Origin: Anoplolepis gracilipes
Taxonomy: Eukaryota > Arthropoda > Insecta > Hymenoptera > Formicidae
Direction: 5' to 3'
NCBI RefSeq assembly: GCF_047496725.1
Contig: NC_132982.1
Coordinates: forward strand, 1,425,001 to 1,489,000
DNA length: 64,000 nt
The first letter of the stretch is position 1; each line of letters starts with the position of its first letter. Positions 1-11,970 of the stretch are shown piece by piece. The translations under genes and the position numbers were made by a program. The notes under the pieces are model-generated. The model searched no databases and had not been told where the DNA came from. It was given only the letters and a program-made list of their open reading frames with translations.

Positions 1-1260
1 ACATCCTGCGCTGGCTCCTATTGTCTTTCTCCGTGATGTTATTAATAAAATTAAAATTATTATTTTTACTCTATTTACTATTTATGTATCTTTTTATTGT
101 TACTGACGTATCATTCTATTTATATTATAGATAAAAATCAATATGTAAAAAATTATTTTATAAAAATTTATTTTATAAATTATTTTCTAATTTTGCTAGA
201 ATCTGCAGATATATAAATATAAACTTTAAAACTTTTAATCGTTACAAAACTTAAAAGATATGAAATATTTAAATCACATATACACGAACATAATTGAACT
301 AAATTATTGTAAGAATGATGTGGGATAACATATTTAACTTGGTTGTAGGTAATGAGGGAAAAACAAGAACTTTGCTTCGCATTGCGAGGTGGAATGTTTT
401 AGGCTATATAATTTAACGCTTATGATATTGTAAGTTATTACCTCCTATGTTACGTGTCGGTTCAGTCTGCTTTAGTCTTACGCATTTTAGGTCCGACTTG
501 TGCGGTCATATGTATTTGCTTTGTGTAAATATAGCCGGTGCAAAATACCTTTCGAGGTTGACTTGAAGGCCGTTGTGTCTAGGCGCAAATATTTTTTTTT
601 TCATATATAATAGAATATAAAAAAACATGAATATATCTTTCTCTCTAACCGAACTAATAGTTTTTTAAATAAAAAAAGCATTTAAAAAAAATAAAATTTC
701 TTTAGTAAAAAAAAATTTTACAAAAATGATATATATAAAAAAAATATATGTATTTTTATTAATAACATGAAAAAGTAAATGAAATCATAAAATAACCAAT
801 TATATGTTTAAAATTTTTACAAAAATAAAATATATCTCTTCAACTAAAATAACATTTTTTAAACAAAAAATAGTATTAAAAAGGAAATATAATTAATAAT
901 ACGAAAAAGTGCTAAAGTCATTAAATAAATAGTTCATTAAATAAATAGGTCAAGCATGATTAAAACTTTATAAAAATTAAATTTAGAAAATATATTAACC
1001 AAAAAAACATACTCAGTTTTTTTCACAAATAGAATTTAAAAAGGGATTAAGAAATAAATATTTAAAACTTTTTTTTTGGTTAACAGGCAGAAAATTGTTC
1101 GTATCAAATTTTATCACGTACAATTTACTTTTTTTTATTTTTAAAATAAAATAATTGAATTATTTTATTAAATATGTAAGAATATGATAGATATTAGATA
1201 TATACATATATTTGAAATATCAGACATATAAAAATAGTGTAATCTAATTTTTGAGATAAA
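1..1260. other. AT-rich unassigned sequence
   Basis: This stretch is very AT-rich, with homopolymer runs and stop codons in all frames. A somewhat GC-richer patch lies at about 340-595, but I see no open frame, splice pair or repeat similarity in it. Confidence 0.6.
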
Positions 1261-1351
1261 TTAATAAAAAAAGGAGACTTTCAGAGCTGAACAAGAGATG
1301 TAGGAGCGTAAATGAAAACACAGTTTAAAGGAGTTCAAATTTATTCAGACA

Positions 1352-1379
1352 TTTCGGTCCCTCTTCAGACCATCCTCAG
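1352..1379 (-). ncRNA. hammerhead-ribozyme-like core, left PLE end
   Basis: On the minus strand the sequence reads CTGAGGA, then a stem GGTC/GACC with an 8-nt loop, then GAAA. This is the order of the hammerhead core (CUGANGA, stem II, GAAA). Helices I and III were not verified, so catalytic competence is unknown. Confidence 0.4.
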
Positions 1380-1744
1380 TGATACAAAAATAGTAAATAA
1401 ATTAACAGTGAGGTAGCTTGCAATTGCGATTACATTAGATAGTGAGTCCCTAGCGGCCTCCCACTACACAGTTAAAAATTTAGAAGTGCATACTCAAATG
1501 CACTTCCAAATGCAACGCTATAATGGCGAGATTAAAAAATACAAAGAAGCCGAAAGGAAACTCATCACAATTATAAATATACGAGACAATGCGCACACAA
1601 CCGTCTCGTACCGAGAATTATTAATATTATTCATATGACTTGAAAAAAAATTTATAAAATATTACAATAAAACAAATGCAATTGCTTATAAATATAAAAG
1701 CGAAAATTAAATTAAAAGTAAAACACAAAAATAATTATAAAGCC

Positions 1745-1860
1745 CTATTGATAAGGATTGTCTCGCTATCGCAATCAAGATTTCATCAAAAGAATTTTGA
1801 ATTTGTCATTAATATTTTAACTGACAATGGTTATCCATTGTTGTTAATTTTTGACACGTG
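1745..1860 (+). pseudogene. PLE reverse transcriptase fragment
   Basis: The translated stretch includes SQSRFHQKNFEFVINILTDN followed by GYPLLLIF. It resembles the region near the end of the reverse transcriptase of Penelope-like elements, where a serine/histidine-rich run is followed by KN..., an isoleucine/leucine run and NGYP. The same block is present and longer in the PLE at 50.5-51.9 kb (SHPRFHNKNLDLIVRILMDN, then DYPINLIF), which independently supports the assignment. Only about 40 residues survive, the catalytic RT core is absent, and the frame ends at a stop immediately after this block. It lies upstream of the plus-strand hammerhead-like end, the order expected for a PLE. Confidence 0.55.
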
Positions 1861-1960
1861 AACGGCTAAAAATTCATGTCCTTTTTATGGCAGAGAGGAT
1901 TTGGTGAAAGAAGTTCAAGTATCTTCCCGAAAACGTCGGTTTATAGAACTTTAATCTTCT

Positions 1961-1989
1961 CTGAGGATGAATCTGAAGAGGGACCGAAA
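1961..1989 (+). ncRNA. hammerhead-ribozyme-like core, right PLE end
   Basis: CTGAGGA at 1961-1967 is followed by a decayed stem II ending GGGACC and by GAAA at 1986-1989. It is the inverted partner of the core at 1352-1379. The 5' strand of stem II is mutated (GAATC instead of GGTC), so this copy is probably inactive. Confidence 0.35.
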
Positions 1990-2395
1990 CGTCTGAATAA
2001 ATTTGAACTTTTTCCTTTCAACTGTGTTTTTATTTACGCTCCTGCAGCTTGCGTTCGACTTTGAAAGCCCCCTTTGATTAATTTATCTTTAAATTGAAAG
2101 TTTATTTATTGATCTTGATTTATTGATCATATAATAAAAACCATTAGTTTTTATTATTTGTAATTTTTGAGTTTGTCATCATATAAAATAAGGCTAAGTA
2201 TTGTACAATAGTTTTCAATATAATATTTAATTTTATGCGAAATTTGGTTTTAAATAATTTGGTTTTACATATTTTCAAATAATTAATAATTATTTTTGTT
2301 TTACTTTTAATTTAATTTTGGATTTTATAAACAATTGCGTTTGTTTTAGTGTAATATTTTATACATTTTTTTCAAGTCATATAAATAATATTTTC

Positions 2396-2924
2396 TGTTT
2401 AATTTTACTTTCCTTCTATTTTCTTTTATTTTAAATATTATAATATTAAAATAATAAATATTAAAATATTATAATATTATAATATTATAATAATAAAAAG
2501 TTTCTTGATTAGTTAAATCTATTTGAACAGATTTTGCTAAGTGCTACAATAGGAGCAATTATTATAAATTAAATCTGCAGATTGGCGACAGAAATCAAAT
2601 AGAACTTACGCAGACGCAATCTGACAAATTGACAGCAAAAACGAAGGCAGATCTGCATTTTCTAGTTATTTAATGTAATCTAGTTATTAAATGTAATAGT
2701 GATCTAAATCAATATTTACAAACTTTAACAATAATATTTAATTCCATAATCTTTTTGTTTATCCCTATGCAACGTATTTTCTCACATTTGATGTTAAAAA
2801 TAGATATAAAATCTGCAAAGCACAGCTACTCAGATAAGATCAAAAGTGTAATAATAACTATTTTTAGTACCGTTATAACTAGTTTTATCAGTTTAATTTT
2901 GAATATTTAATACAAGTCTAGGAA
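2396..2924. other. AT-rich unassigned sequence
   Basis: AT-rich spacer with short ATAATATT runs near 2450-2490. No coding or repeat signal recognised. Confidence 0.5.
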
Positions 2925-3618
2925 ATTTAAAATACTAAATTAAATGGAATTGGCAACATAAATAGATAATTATTCGTTTGGTGCCTATTTAAAGCATAAA
3001 GTAGAAATTTATTTTATATATATGTAATTAGATTTATAATCATATCTCGAGTTTTATTAATTAAATTTAATTATTTTCATAATTTATTAATTTTATTACT
3101 TATTTAATTTGCATAATTTATTTTATTATTATTTATTGAACTCATTTGCTATGTGAGATATAATTACGATATAATACATATATTTATATTGTATCATATT
3201 TTTATAAACGTACATATATGTGGTATTGTAGTATTAAAAATCATCTAAGCGTTTTTTAAATTTTCACAATTTTTATATTTTTTCTCAACTTTGACATTTT
3301 GTATTTTGAAAACAAAATACTTTAGAATATAGGTTCTAAGATATTTTCTTTATAAGCCAAGGAATATCTTTTTAAATTTTTTCTATTTAGGAAATATCTT
3401 GCGTGTGCGTGTGCGTGTGCGTGTGCGTGTGCGTGTGCGTGTGTGTGTATGTGTAATAAAATAAATTATGAATAATAATTAAATTTAATTTATAAAATTC
3501 AAGTTATAATTATAGATCTAATTATATAAAAAATAAATTTCTATTTTATATTTTAAATAGGCACCAAACTAATTGTCGAGTTACCAATTCCATTCAATTT
3601 AGTATTTAAAATTTAAAA
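2925..3618. mobile_element. fold-back element, about 190-bp arms
   Basis: The left arm (about 2925-3115) and right arm (about 3445-3618) are inverted copies. Both contain TTTGGTGCCTATTTAAA and TGGAATTGG. The centre holds a GTGTGC microsatellite. No coding capacity is seen, so this is a non-autonomous palindromic element of unknown superfamily. Confidence 0.7.
3399..3452. repeat. (GTGTGC)n microsatellite
   Basis: Tandem GTGTGC units passing into GT repeats, inside the fold-back element. Confidence 0.9.
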
Positions 3619-4638
3619 TTTTATATATATATGTATATAATGCCGTTTTTTAGACATATACGTCCAGGGGCCACACATCAGTAATAATATATACATGACT
3701 GTATTCAATTCGATACACGATTCACTGATGTACGCTTGCTTAAAAAAAAAACGATGCCACTTATATACCAGGGTGTTCCACCTAAGGACCATTTTAAACA
3801 TTTCACTTGCTTTTGATGATACGAAAAAAATGTCAGACAAAAAACATCATTTGTTTGAAAGAAGCAAACATTATAGACAAAAAATTCTATTCAAGGTCAT
3901 ATTTTTCCTGAAATTTAATAGTATTGAAAATTTTTTAAAATGGGACTACATATTTTTATCATAGCTGAAGTCAAGATTAACTCAATGACTTATGATCTTC
4001 ATGTCTTAAGTATTAGAAATACTGAAATGTATGAAATAAATATATAGTGAAATAATTGTGCGATAGAGTAGTAAAAAAAATTATTTTAATAAATGTTTAA
4101 AATTATACTTACTACTTTCGATATATTTTTGCAGATAATAAATATATAATTCTCTGATACATCAATATTCGATGGCCTCCTCGTTTGTTTACTCTAACAC
4201 AAATTTTTTGCAGGGAACTGTTAAAAAAAATAACTGTTTATAATGATAGTTCTACAACGCCGAAAAACATGATAAAACATATTAGAATTGCTAACTTTAA
4301 TTAAGAAACTGTAAAAAGGAGCAGTGATTAATTCTTGCAGTGTAGTTAAGTTTTAATTTAATGATATTCTTAGATTAATAAAATGAATTAAAATTTATAG
4401 TATGTACGACGTAGTATTATATATTACGTTCACATAACATTTTTTATTTGTGTTAATGTATATACATATTTACCTTTTAAAATATTGCCGTGAATTTATG
4501 AAACACTTTATATTTGGTTGTATATATGTGCATGAGCGCATATATAAAGGATCTCATTTTAATTTATTCCCACAAAACTGTTTTTGATTGTAGAAAAAAA
4601 TTCTTCATATAAAAATTGTAAATATATATATATAAATA
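3619..4638. other. unassigned, with a decayed dispersed-repeat fragment
   Basis: Mostly AT-rich. At about 3768-3850, AGGGTGTTCCACCTAAGGAC is followed by CTTTTGATGATACGAAAAAAA, a motif also found near 43670 and 44280, so a small transposon fragment is likely. No gene seen. Confidence 0.45.
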
Positions 4639-5170
4639 CAGGATGTTTATTTAAAAACTTTCTACTTTGCTTTTATTTTGTGATTGACTAATTTTTTGTA
4701 AAATGTTTTATACAAAAATTTTGTGACTCCTACTAAGGGACATAAGATGGTACCATGAATGGTGGAATTTTGATCAATTTTTATAAATAACACAAAAATA
4801 TTCTAATTAATTTTGTTTACTAGTGAAGAATTGATTAGTTGAGAGTTAGGTGCGGCGAATAAATTTCGTACGTTTGGTCTTTAATTTGGATCATCATTAG
4901 AGTCAATTAAGTTATGATTTGTCTAGATTTTACTAACTTTTCCTAATCATTGGTTGTTCGAGAATTTGACTATTCGGCGTTTATATCCATCTTAACGCAC
5001 TAATAAAGCGTTACAAGAAGTTGACACATAACTGTTGTGTCGTGTTGATCTCGTAAAATATTACATTGATTTCTTGATTATGTTATCTCAATACTTTTGT
5101 GCAGAATAATAAAAGGAATTAATTGGTGTGCAAAAAAACATAATAATTGTTATTAAAATAAAATATATAG
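4639..5170 (+). mobile_element. decayed family-G palindrome relic
   Basis: Blocks such as ACATAAGATGGTACCAT (4740-4756) and a run near 5050-5165 (CTCGTAAAATATTAC, TACTTTTGTGCAGAATAATA, AATTGGTGTG) match the interior of the intact family-G elements at 12.0 and 32.5 kb in the same order, with many differences. This is an old copy. Confidence 0.5.
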
Positions 5171-5233
5171 CGTTTTAAAGAATCTTATTGTTATTTATTT
5201 ATTTTTTTATTTTAAAGTAGCTACTTCTTTAAT

Positions 5234-5243
5234 GGGGAGGGGG

Positions 5244-5311
<68 letters not shown>
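5234..5311. repeat. poly-G and (GA)n microsatellite
   Basis: A short G run followed by more than 30 GA units. Confidence 0.95.
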
Positions 5312-5314
<3 letters not shown>

Positions 5315-5484
5315 AAAAGTATGTTTTATTATTTTACTATATGTTATAATAAAATTTTATTTATTTCTTTTTATTTTAATATACTTTAATATATTTTTTA
5401 TAATATTTTAATATTATAAAATAATAAATGAATTTATTATATTAATATTAATTAAATACATTTAATATTTTACTTATTATTATT

Positions 5485-5770
5485 TTGTATCTTCTGGACA
5501 TGGATACAATGCGCAGTATGCGAGTGGAATGCAAGCTCTAAAGTGGGCTGCTCTTGGCTACTGGCATGCATTATGGAATCCTGGCTACCTGGTGAAAGTA
5601 CCACTGTCTATTTGCACTCTACACTGAAGCGTACGTGCGTGCGTGCATGTATATGTATGGGTGGTGTGCGTGTGAGCTAAGCATGAACTGAGATACTATC
5701 GGCATCGTGCGTATGAAGTGTCAATGCACTTTATTGTGTCATCCATCGGACTATGAGATAACGCATTAAG
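5485..5770. other. GC-richer island, unassigned
   Basis: Base composition rises sharply compared with the flanks. Two plus-strand frames stay open for about 40 and about 60 codons, ending near 5627 and 5680. I see no convincing start codon or splice pair and do not recognise either translation. It could be a conserved noncoding element, an exon of a noncoding RNA or an old insertion. A short GTGC/GTGT run lies at 5633-5680. Confidence 0.4.
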
Positions 5771-6153
5771 TAGTTTCCAAGAATCCCATTCGAAAATTAA
5801 CGCTCTACTAATCTACATATTTGAGTGACAAATAATTTTTTCCAATAAGCTTATGAAAAGTTTTTAAAAAGACTCTTATACTTCTTAACAATTCAATACT
5901 TCGTAACAATAAACAGTCATTATTGAAATTGTTTAAAATAACTAATATAATAATATCGAGACATTATTAATAATATCAAGTCTACAATACATCATAATTA
6001 TTTTTAATATATTATTATGTTATTAAATATTAAAAAAACGATGAAAAAAAAGATTATAAAATTTATTTGATCTAAATATCATTATCATCAATACGAAGTA
6101 CAAAATTTATTTACTATCATATTTGAAAAATTATGCCATATGAATATTGTATA
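5771..6153. other. AT-rich unassigned sequence
   Basis: Nothing recognised. Confidence 0.5.
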
Positions 6154-6444
6154 CAGAGTGTCTGGTAATTACTGCCCCACCTCTCTAGGGCAAATAGAAC
6201 AGGTCAAACTGAACATAAAAGTCCTGTACCATTTTGCGATTTGCGCAATAATTATTAAAATATTAATTAAAAACACTCAGCGTATGAGCGCGCGTCGTAT
6301 ATAGCACTGAGCGTATGCTGAGCGTTTTTAATTAATATTTTAATAATTATTGTGAAAATTGCAAAATGGTACAGAACTTTTATGTTCAGTTTGACCTGCT
6401 CTATCTGCCCTAGAGAAGTGAAGCGGTAATTACCGGACACCCTG
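6154..6444. mobile_element. TA-flanked palindromic MITE (family I)
   Basis: It starts CAGAGTGTCTGGTAATTACT and ends with the inverse of CAGGGTGTCCGGTAATTACC. TA lies on both sides, and the arms stay complementary to the centre near 6290. About 290 bp and noncoding. The TA duplication and CAG ends suggest mobilisation by a Tc1/mariner-type transposase (inference). Half copies lie at 32.1-32.4 kb and near 44.0-44.15 kb. Confidence 0.8.
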
Positions 6445-8943
6445 TATATGATTCTGATTTTAAATAAAAAATAGTTTAGATTAGGGATTAGGTTATTCTT
6501 TTCCGAGTGGCAATACAGTTGGAGGGGCGGAGCCCCTTCGCCGTCCAGGTGTTTATTGAAATATTTATTATTTATTTTTATAGCAAATAGTTTCTTAATG
6601 GCAAAACTAAGCAATAATTCTAAAGTGTACTGGCAGTAATACAATAAAAGCAAATATAAACAAAAGAAAATAAACACTAATCGTAAAGCGTATTGACACA
6701 ATAACGAGCAAATGTAAACAAAAGAAATATACATATACAATTATTAGAATATAACCAGAAGATAATACAAATAAGTAGGAAAATATTAAATATAAATATT
6801 ATATACAAAATCGCATATTTTAGGAATAAAAAGACCCTGCCGACAAAATTCTTAGTGTATTACTTAGGAATGTATCCTCTATAATACATGTATAAAAGAA
6901 AATCGGTAAGGTGCAAGTTTTTGTAAACTTGTACCGTTTAATGTTTAGAATAATAAATAAGAGAGAAAAAGACAAAATGAAAAAAGAAGAGAGGAAAAAT
7001 AGAGAAAAAGAAGAAAAGAAGAGAAAGATATGAATTATAAATATTTATACATATAAAGACGTTTAAAATAAATGTTTTTAAAAAAGTCCTGCATGAAAAA
7101 ATTTTACTGTACTCTTTTAACTTATTTTATTGTGTAAATAATTATTTTTTATACTCTATATACTATATACAAACGTGATACACACACGAATATTTCAGAT
7201 GTACATATATGTATATGTGAAATATTCGTCCCGAATAAGTGTGCGAATTAATTATTGTTTGTTTTGCGTGTGAAAACAATTAAACACACAAATATAGTTA
7301 ATTAACAGATTGTTATTTCTTGTCGATTGTATGGTCTTCGGTTGTATAAATTGTACATTGTAGCAAGACGTATGTATATGTCAATTTATCGCACAATGAA
7401 TTTATGATGCGTGTACTTATATTTATGCGACTGTCAAAATAAAATTGATGTAACTTCTGTAATATTTAATAACGTGCATTGCGAGCTACTCATTATATAT
7501 GGAATTTTGCAATGAATTCTTGTATACACTTTTTATTGTTAATCATCTTTATGCATTAAAGTAGTTTTTCATCTAATTTTCTCGAATTTTCTGCTTTGTA
7601 TGTACTTATTATACTTTTTGTTTTTTATAATAAAATAAGAACTAAATAATCAACGTTTTAACCTTTTTTACTCTTACATCGTTAATTGTCAGAAAATAGG
7701 AGAAAATTCTTTAGAATTATTTTTATTACATAAATAATTATATTTCTTCTTTAGATAAATAACAAGTAATCATGTCTTACAAAAAAAAGATTATAAAGAA
7801 TCACATACAAAAATAGACGTATAAAAATTACTTATGTTAATTCTTCTTACATATTTAAATACATTCTAAACTTTTAAACAAATACATTCAATATTATTCA
7901 TTAATTTTTAAAACTATGCAAATATTATGTAAAATAATATAGTATTAAAAAATATATTTATTAACATATATAATTTTTCTATATAGATTTGTATAAAATT
8001 ATTTTCTAAACTATAAATTTAAATCAATGGTGACACAAAAAATATTAACACACATAAACACATCTTATTTTGTTTCTTCAATCTTTTCGTGATCCCGTTA
8101 TTAAACTCGAACAGTATGAACGTCATGTTAGCGGTTATATATTTTTCCTGTTAAACTTGGCTAATATTTTTATCTCCCCTAATTATTGTTCTTGAGTTTT
8201 AAAGTGCAATCTAACACTTTAGTTCAATCATTTTAATTTATTTTTATTTCAACGTTGGCATTATAACGTAAACAATATCGTAGTAGCCAATTTATAATCA
8301 ATTCCTTAAAGGAAATTATATGTGGGAGTAGGAATGCCTTAATATATATATATATATTAGAGCATATATGTATTTCTCACATATGTTTTAACGTACGTCT
8401 AAATGTTTTAAGGCATTTTTATCTATTTATATACACTTTTATACACAGAGAACATTTTACAGTAAAAATTACATAAAAATTAATTTCTTTTTTCAACATT
8501 TTATTGTAAAGCTACATAATGGCATTATAGTACTTATTACCAAAAATTGTAAATTTAATTAACGATTAATTGAAAATACATATAATACACGTACACATTA
8601 GTTACAATTAGTACATATATATGTAAAAATATGTATTGTAAAAAGTCGTTGTTGATTAAGTAGTTTTCAAAAATGAGATTATTAGATATTTCTAGAATCT
8701 TTATTATAATTTTTATAATAATATTATTATAAAAAAATATTACTATACTGTAATATTTACATTAACAGTATTAGTTTTATTAATTATAATCGTAAATTTT
8801 AAATAATTATAATTAATTTTTTAATAATTTATATATTAATATATGTAAGGATAAGTTGAAAAAAGAAAAACGGTACACACATTAACGCATTCAATTTCAT
8901 TTTTTTTCAATAACAGTTGTTATATGTATGTATATAAAATATA
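6445..8943. other. AT-rich unassigned sequence
   Basis: No gene recognised in this 2.5 kb. A purine-rich run lies at about 6958-7032. A short GC-rich patch (GGGGCGGAGCCCCTTCG) lies at about 6523-6541. A TA repeat lies at about 8341-8358. Confidence 0.5.
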
Positions 8944-9445
8944 CAGGGTGGGCCATTTTAAACAGTACGGTCAATTTTCTCGTAAACTAAACGAAATATC
9001 GCAAAATATTTCAGGCAAAAGTTGTTTGGTTTCGAGGGGGCCATAAGATGGTACCATTGGTCTGACGTTATTTGAAGGTCAAGAGTTATTTGAAGGTCAC
9101 ATGAACGTCATGTTTAATTTTTTAAATGGGACACCCTCTATATTATTGCACATTCTTGTAGCTTATCTCGAGAGCTTTCAAAAACACTATAATAAAATAT
9201 TTTTTCATTAAACACTTTTCGAGTTATAAGGCTTCAAAGTTGCAATATTTTGACATAAAATACAAGATATCTCGTAAAATATTCATTTTTCGATTGTCTT
9301 ACTCTACTCCTTTTATGCACAGAATAATGAGACAAATCAATTGGTGAAGAATGGGTAAAGAAAAGCATAGTTATCTTAAAGTAAAAATGTGTAACTGCTA
9401 GTTGCAAATTCAGATTTTTTCTTAAAGATAACTATGTGCATATCT
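8944..9445 (+). mobile_element. half of a family-G palindrome
   Basis: It starts CAGGGTGGGCCATTTTAAAC after TA, then matches the left arm of the intact family-G element at 11968 up to the central hairpin (TGTGTAACTGCTAGTTGCAA). The right arm is missing or so decayed that only weak matches remain at 9540-9900. Confidence 0.7.
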
Positions 9446-10380
9446 ATGCATATATATATACATCTATATATATATTGTAAATAATTATATGTGTGTGCGT
9501 GCGTGCGCGTGTGCGTTTATATGTGTATATAATTCAAAAATATATTCAGTTTTCGATAATCTTTAATATTATGATTAAAGTAATGAGACAAATCAATTGA
9601 TGTAAAAGAAAATATTTGTTTTTTTGATAAAGTATATTATTTATGTGCATACAATGTGCAATTTTATACATTCTTTATATATTTCTTTTTTTCAAAAATA
9701 GTTATTTTCTTTATATAAATCGATACATTTCATTATTCTATGAAATATGTAAACATATTAAAGTTATCAAAAGTTGAATATTTTATAAAATATTTTATAT
9801 GTTATATAAAACATTTTATGCGTATTAGATATGTGAACTATAAAATATTTCATAAACATTCAATTTTTTAGATATTCCATTCTTATAACTTTTGCACAAA
9901 AGAGTAGAAAAATCTATTTACAGACATAAAACACTTAATTTTTATTAAATAAAACCGACTTGACATCTATATGTCTGAAAAATTGTATCTAAATCGTTTG
10001 ATTAATTTTGTGTTCGCCTAAAAATCATAAAACTTTTATATAAAACATTTCTCAATAAAAACATTGGTTTTCGTGGAATCTTAATGTAAAAGTTAATACA
10101 GGATATCTTACAAATACACACACGCACATACAACAATTGCTTTTTCCAAACTTTTATTAAAGTAAGTAAACATTTTTTCTATATAAAATCTTCAATCAAA
10201 TTTTATTCCTCATTTAATTCATTTTAATTCATATTTCAATTTTATTCATAATTTATCAGAGTTTTATAAAATGTTTATGTAATTCCATATAATATTTAAA
10301 AAATATTCATGTAATGCTTGTTAATGTTTAAATGGAGGTATGGAAAATGGATCTATATCCAGTAGACATCTGTAAGAGAT
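9446..10380. other. unassigned, with GT/GC microsatellite
   Basis: Holds a short TGTGTGCGTGCGTGCGCG repeat at 9491-9516 and AT-rich sequence with weak resemblance to family G (about 9575-9900). No gene. Confidence 0.45.
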
Positions 10381-10560
10381 TATATGTTCAATGAAAGTTT
10401 CCACGATAGACATTTATTACGAGTTTTGTCCCGTATTTCTTTTCTCTTTTTCTGTACATCTCTACTTTCTTTATCTTTATTTCTTTTTTCTTTTCTTAAT
10501 TGTCTTTTTACCTCTTTTTTTCCTTCTTGTACATTTTTTTATCCTATTATTCTGAGAAGG
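10381..10560. other. pyrimidine-rich stretch
   Basis: Strong T/C bias on the plus strand between about 10430 and 10550. The open frame through it is low complexity (L, F, S) and looks non-coding. Confidence 0.5.
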
Positions 10561-10960
10561 AAAAGTATGGAAGTGTCCTCTCTGATTTTAATGCGCTTTG
10601 AATATGTTGGTCAAAGTAGGAGACACGTATTTTTTTATATGAGGGTGTTTCACTCTCTTACAGCCGTTAAGGGGGTGAAACATCCTCCTGAAAAAAATCG
10701 GTTTTTATATCTCTAAGTAAACTGTCTCTCTAAGTAAACTAAGTATACTGTCGAAACGATAAGAGATATAAAAAAAAGTTTCCAATAAAAGTTTTATGAT
10801 TTTCAATGTAGTTTAAAATTGCATAATCAGATTTTTCGAAATCCCCCTTCCCCTCTTCAATTTTTGAAAATTTTAAAATTTGTTTTATAGCAAAACTTAT
10901 AGCATATTTAACGACAAAATCAACCATATATGATAAAGTTGTATTCCGAGATTATATTTT
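10561..10960 (+). repeat. dispersed repeat family K, copy 1
   Basis: Begins GTATGGAAGTGTCC and includes TTGAATATGTTGGTCAAAGT, GGGTGTTTCAC and CATAATCAGATTTTTCGAAA. The same blocks occur at 27961-28312, and a decayed version lies at about 18480-19010. No target-site duplication or coding region identified, so the class is unknown. Confidence 0.65.
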
Positions 10961-11050
10961 TCAGAAATAAGTTAGCAATATCTATATATTGCTATACGCG
11001 TGCCCCATTTGTATGAGCTCATGGTGCTCGCCACTCGCTGACGAAATTCT

Positions 11051-11624
11051 TTCTTCGCAATATCAGAGACAACCATGAATTATCAATAAAATTTATATAT
11101 TGAAATTTTCATACAATATATTGATATATTATAATAATTATGTTATTATATATTATGGCAATAAATAATTTACTCACATGACAAAAATAATATATTTCGA
11201 ATAAATATGGCTCCTAATATTTACAAACAAGTAACTATCAACTTGACGAATAAGAGCCATACGCGGATGTTAATGCGTATATGGCTCTTATTCTAAATTT
11301 TTTTAGAAGTTAATTCTTTCCGCGAAAATTGAAACGTGCACAGGGCACATATTTTACTTGGTGTATGTTACCAAGAAATGGATTCTCATTTTTGAGAATT
11401 CTATAATCCTTCTTTACTTCCTTAAAGAGATGTAGGCGAGAAATCGCGAGCATTCGCCCCGATATTTTTTCTCGCCTTCTTCGCGATATCAGAGACAACC
11501 ATGAATTATCAATCAATAATTTATATATTGAACTTTCATATAATATATTGATATACATTATAATAATTATATTATTATATATTGTAGCAATAAATAATTT
11601 ACCCATATGACAAAAATAATAAAA
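11051..11624. repeat. 150-bp direct repeats flanking a family-P arm
   Basis: About 150 bp at 11051-11199 (ATATCAGAGACAACCATGAA to CATGACAAAAATAATA) recur in the same orientation at 11477-11624 with few differences. Between them lies exactly one family-P arm. This is either a 420-bp segmental duplication or a repeat created when the arm inserted. Confidence 0.75.
11208..11476 (+). mobile_element. family-P single arm
   Basis: Contains the family landmarks in order: GGCTCCTAATATTTACAAAC, AGAGCCATACGCGGATGTTA, CACAGGGCACATATTTTACT, TCATTTTTGAGAATTCTATA and CCCCGATATTTTTTCTCGCC. These match the arms of the tRNA-carrying element at 57018-57572. There is no opposite arm and no tRNA-like core, so it is a solo arm. 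Confidence 0.7.
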
Positions 11625-11925
11625 TTATATAAAGAGCTCCGACAAAAATAATACATTTTTTAAATTAAACATATAACTGATCGAACAAAGAAAATCTCTG
11701 TGACGAGATGTCTAAAGTCAATTATCATAGATCATTCGATAGTAATCATAAATAGATGCATGATTGACGCAATAGGATATTTTTATTTATAACGGCGTGT
11801 AGCGGAACACATACTATTACGCATTATATATAAAAGCATATGTAAAAGCAGTATTATATATGAAAGTGTCAAAACTCAGCAGTTCAGTATAATTTTGTTC
11901 TGTTAATATCTTGCGTGTGCATATA

Positions 11926-11967
<42 letters not shown>
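11625..11967. other. unassigned, with transposase-tail fragment and (TA)n
   Basis: The segment 11684-11720 (GATCGAACAAAGAAAATCTC and onward) is an inverted, slightly changed copy of 14283-14322, the 3' part of the pogo/Tc5-type gene. A (TA)n run occupies about 11934-11967. Confidence 0.55.

Positions 11968-11970
<3 letters not shown>

Larger units (their letters stand above)
1268..2080 (+). mobile_element. Penelope-like element remnant with inverted ends
   Basis: About 105 bp at 1268-1375 recur as the reverse complement at 1962-2079, sharing the stretches AGGAGCGTAAAT and AAATTTATTCAGAC. Each copy contains a hammerhead-like core. Between them, on the plus strand, lies a short decayed piece of a PLE reverse transcriptase (1745-1860). 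PLEs are known for odd, often inverted terminal repeats and for hammerhead motifs. No GIY-YIG endonuclease is seen here, so most of the body has been deleted. Confidence 0.55.
1618..2395. repeat. inverted repeat overlapping the PLE remnant
   Basis: The sequence at 1618-1725 (ATATGACTTGAAAAAAA and onward) recurs inverted at about 2303-2395 with scattered differences. The PLE right end lies between the two copies, so this is either a second fold-back interwoven with the PLE or part of a complex inverted insertion of it. Confidence 0.55.

Noticed and set aside
6267..6740. 157-codon minus-strand frame
   Set aside because: It runs through the family-I MITE and AT-rich flank; composition is Y/I/L-rich and no motif is present.
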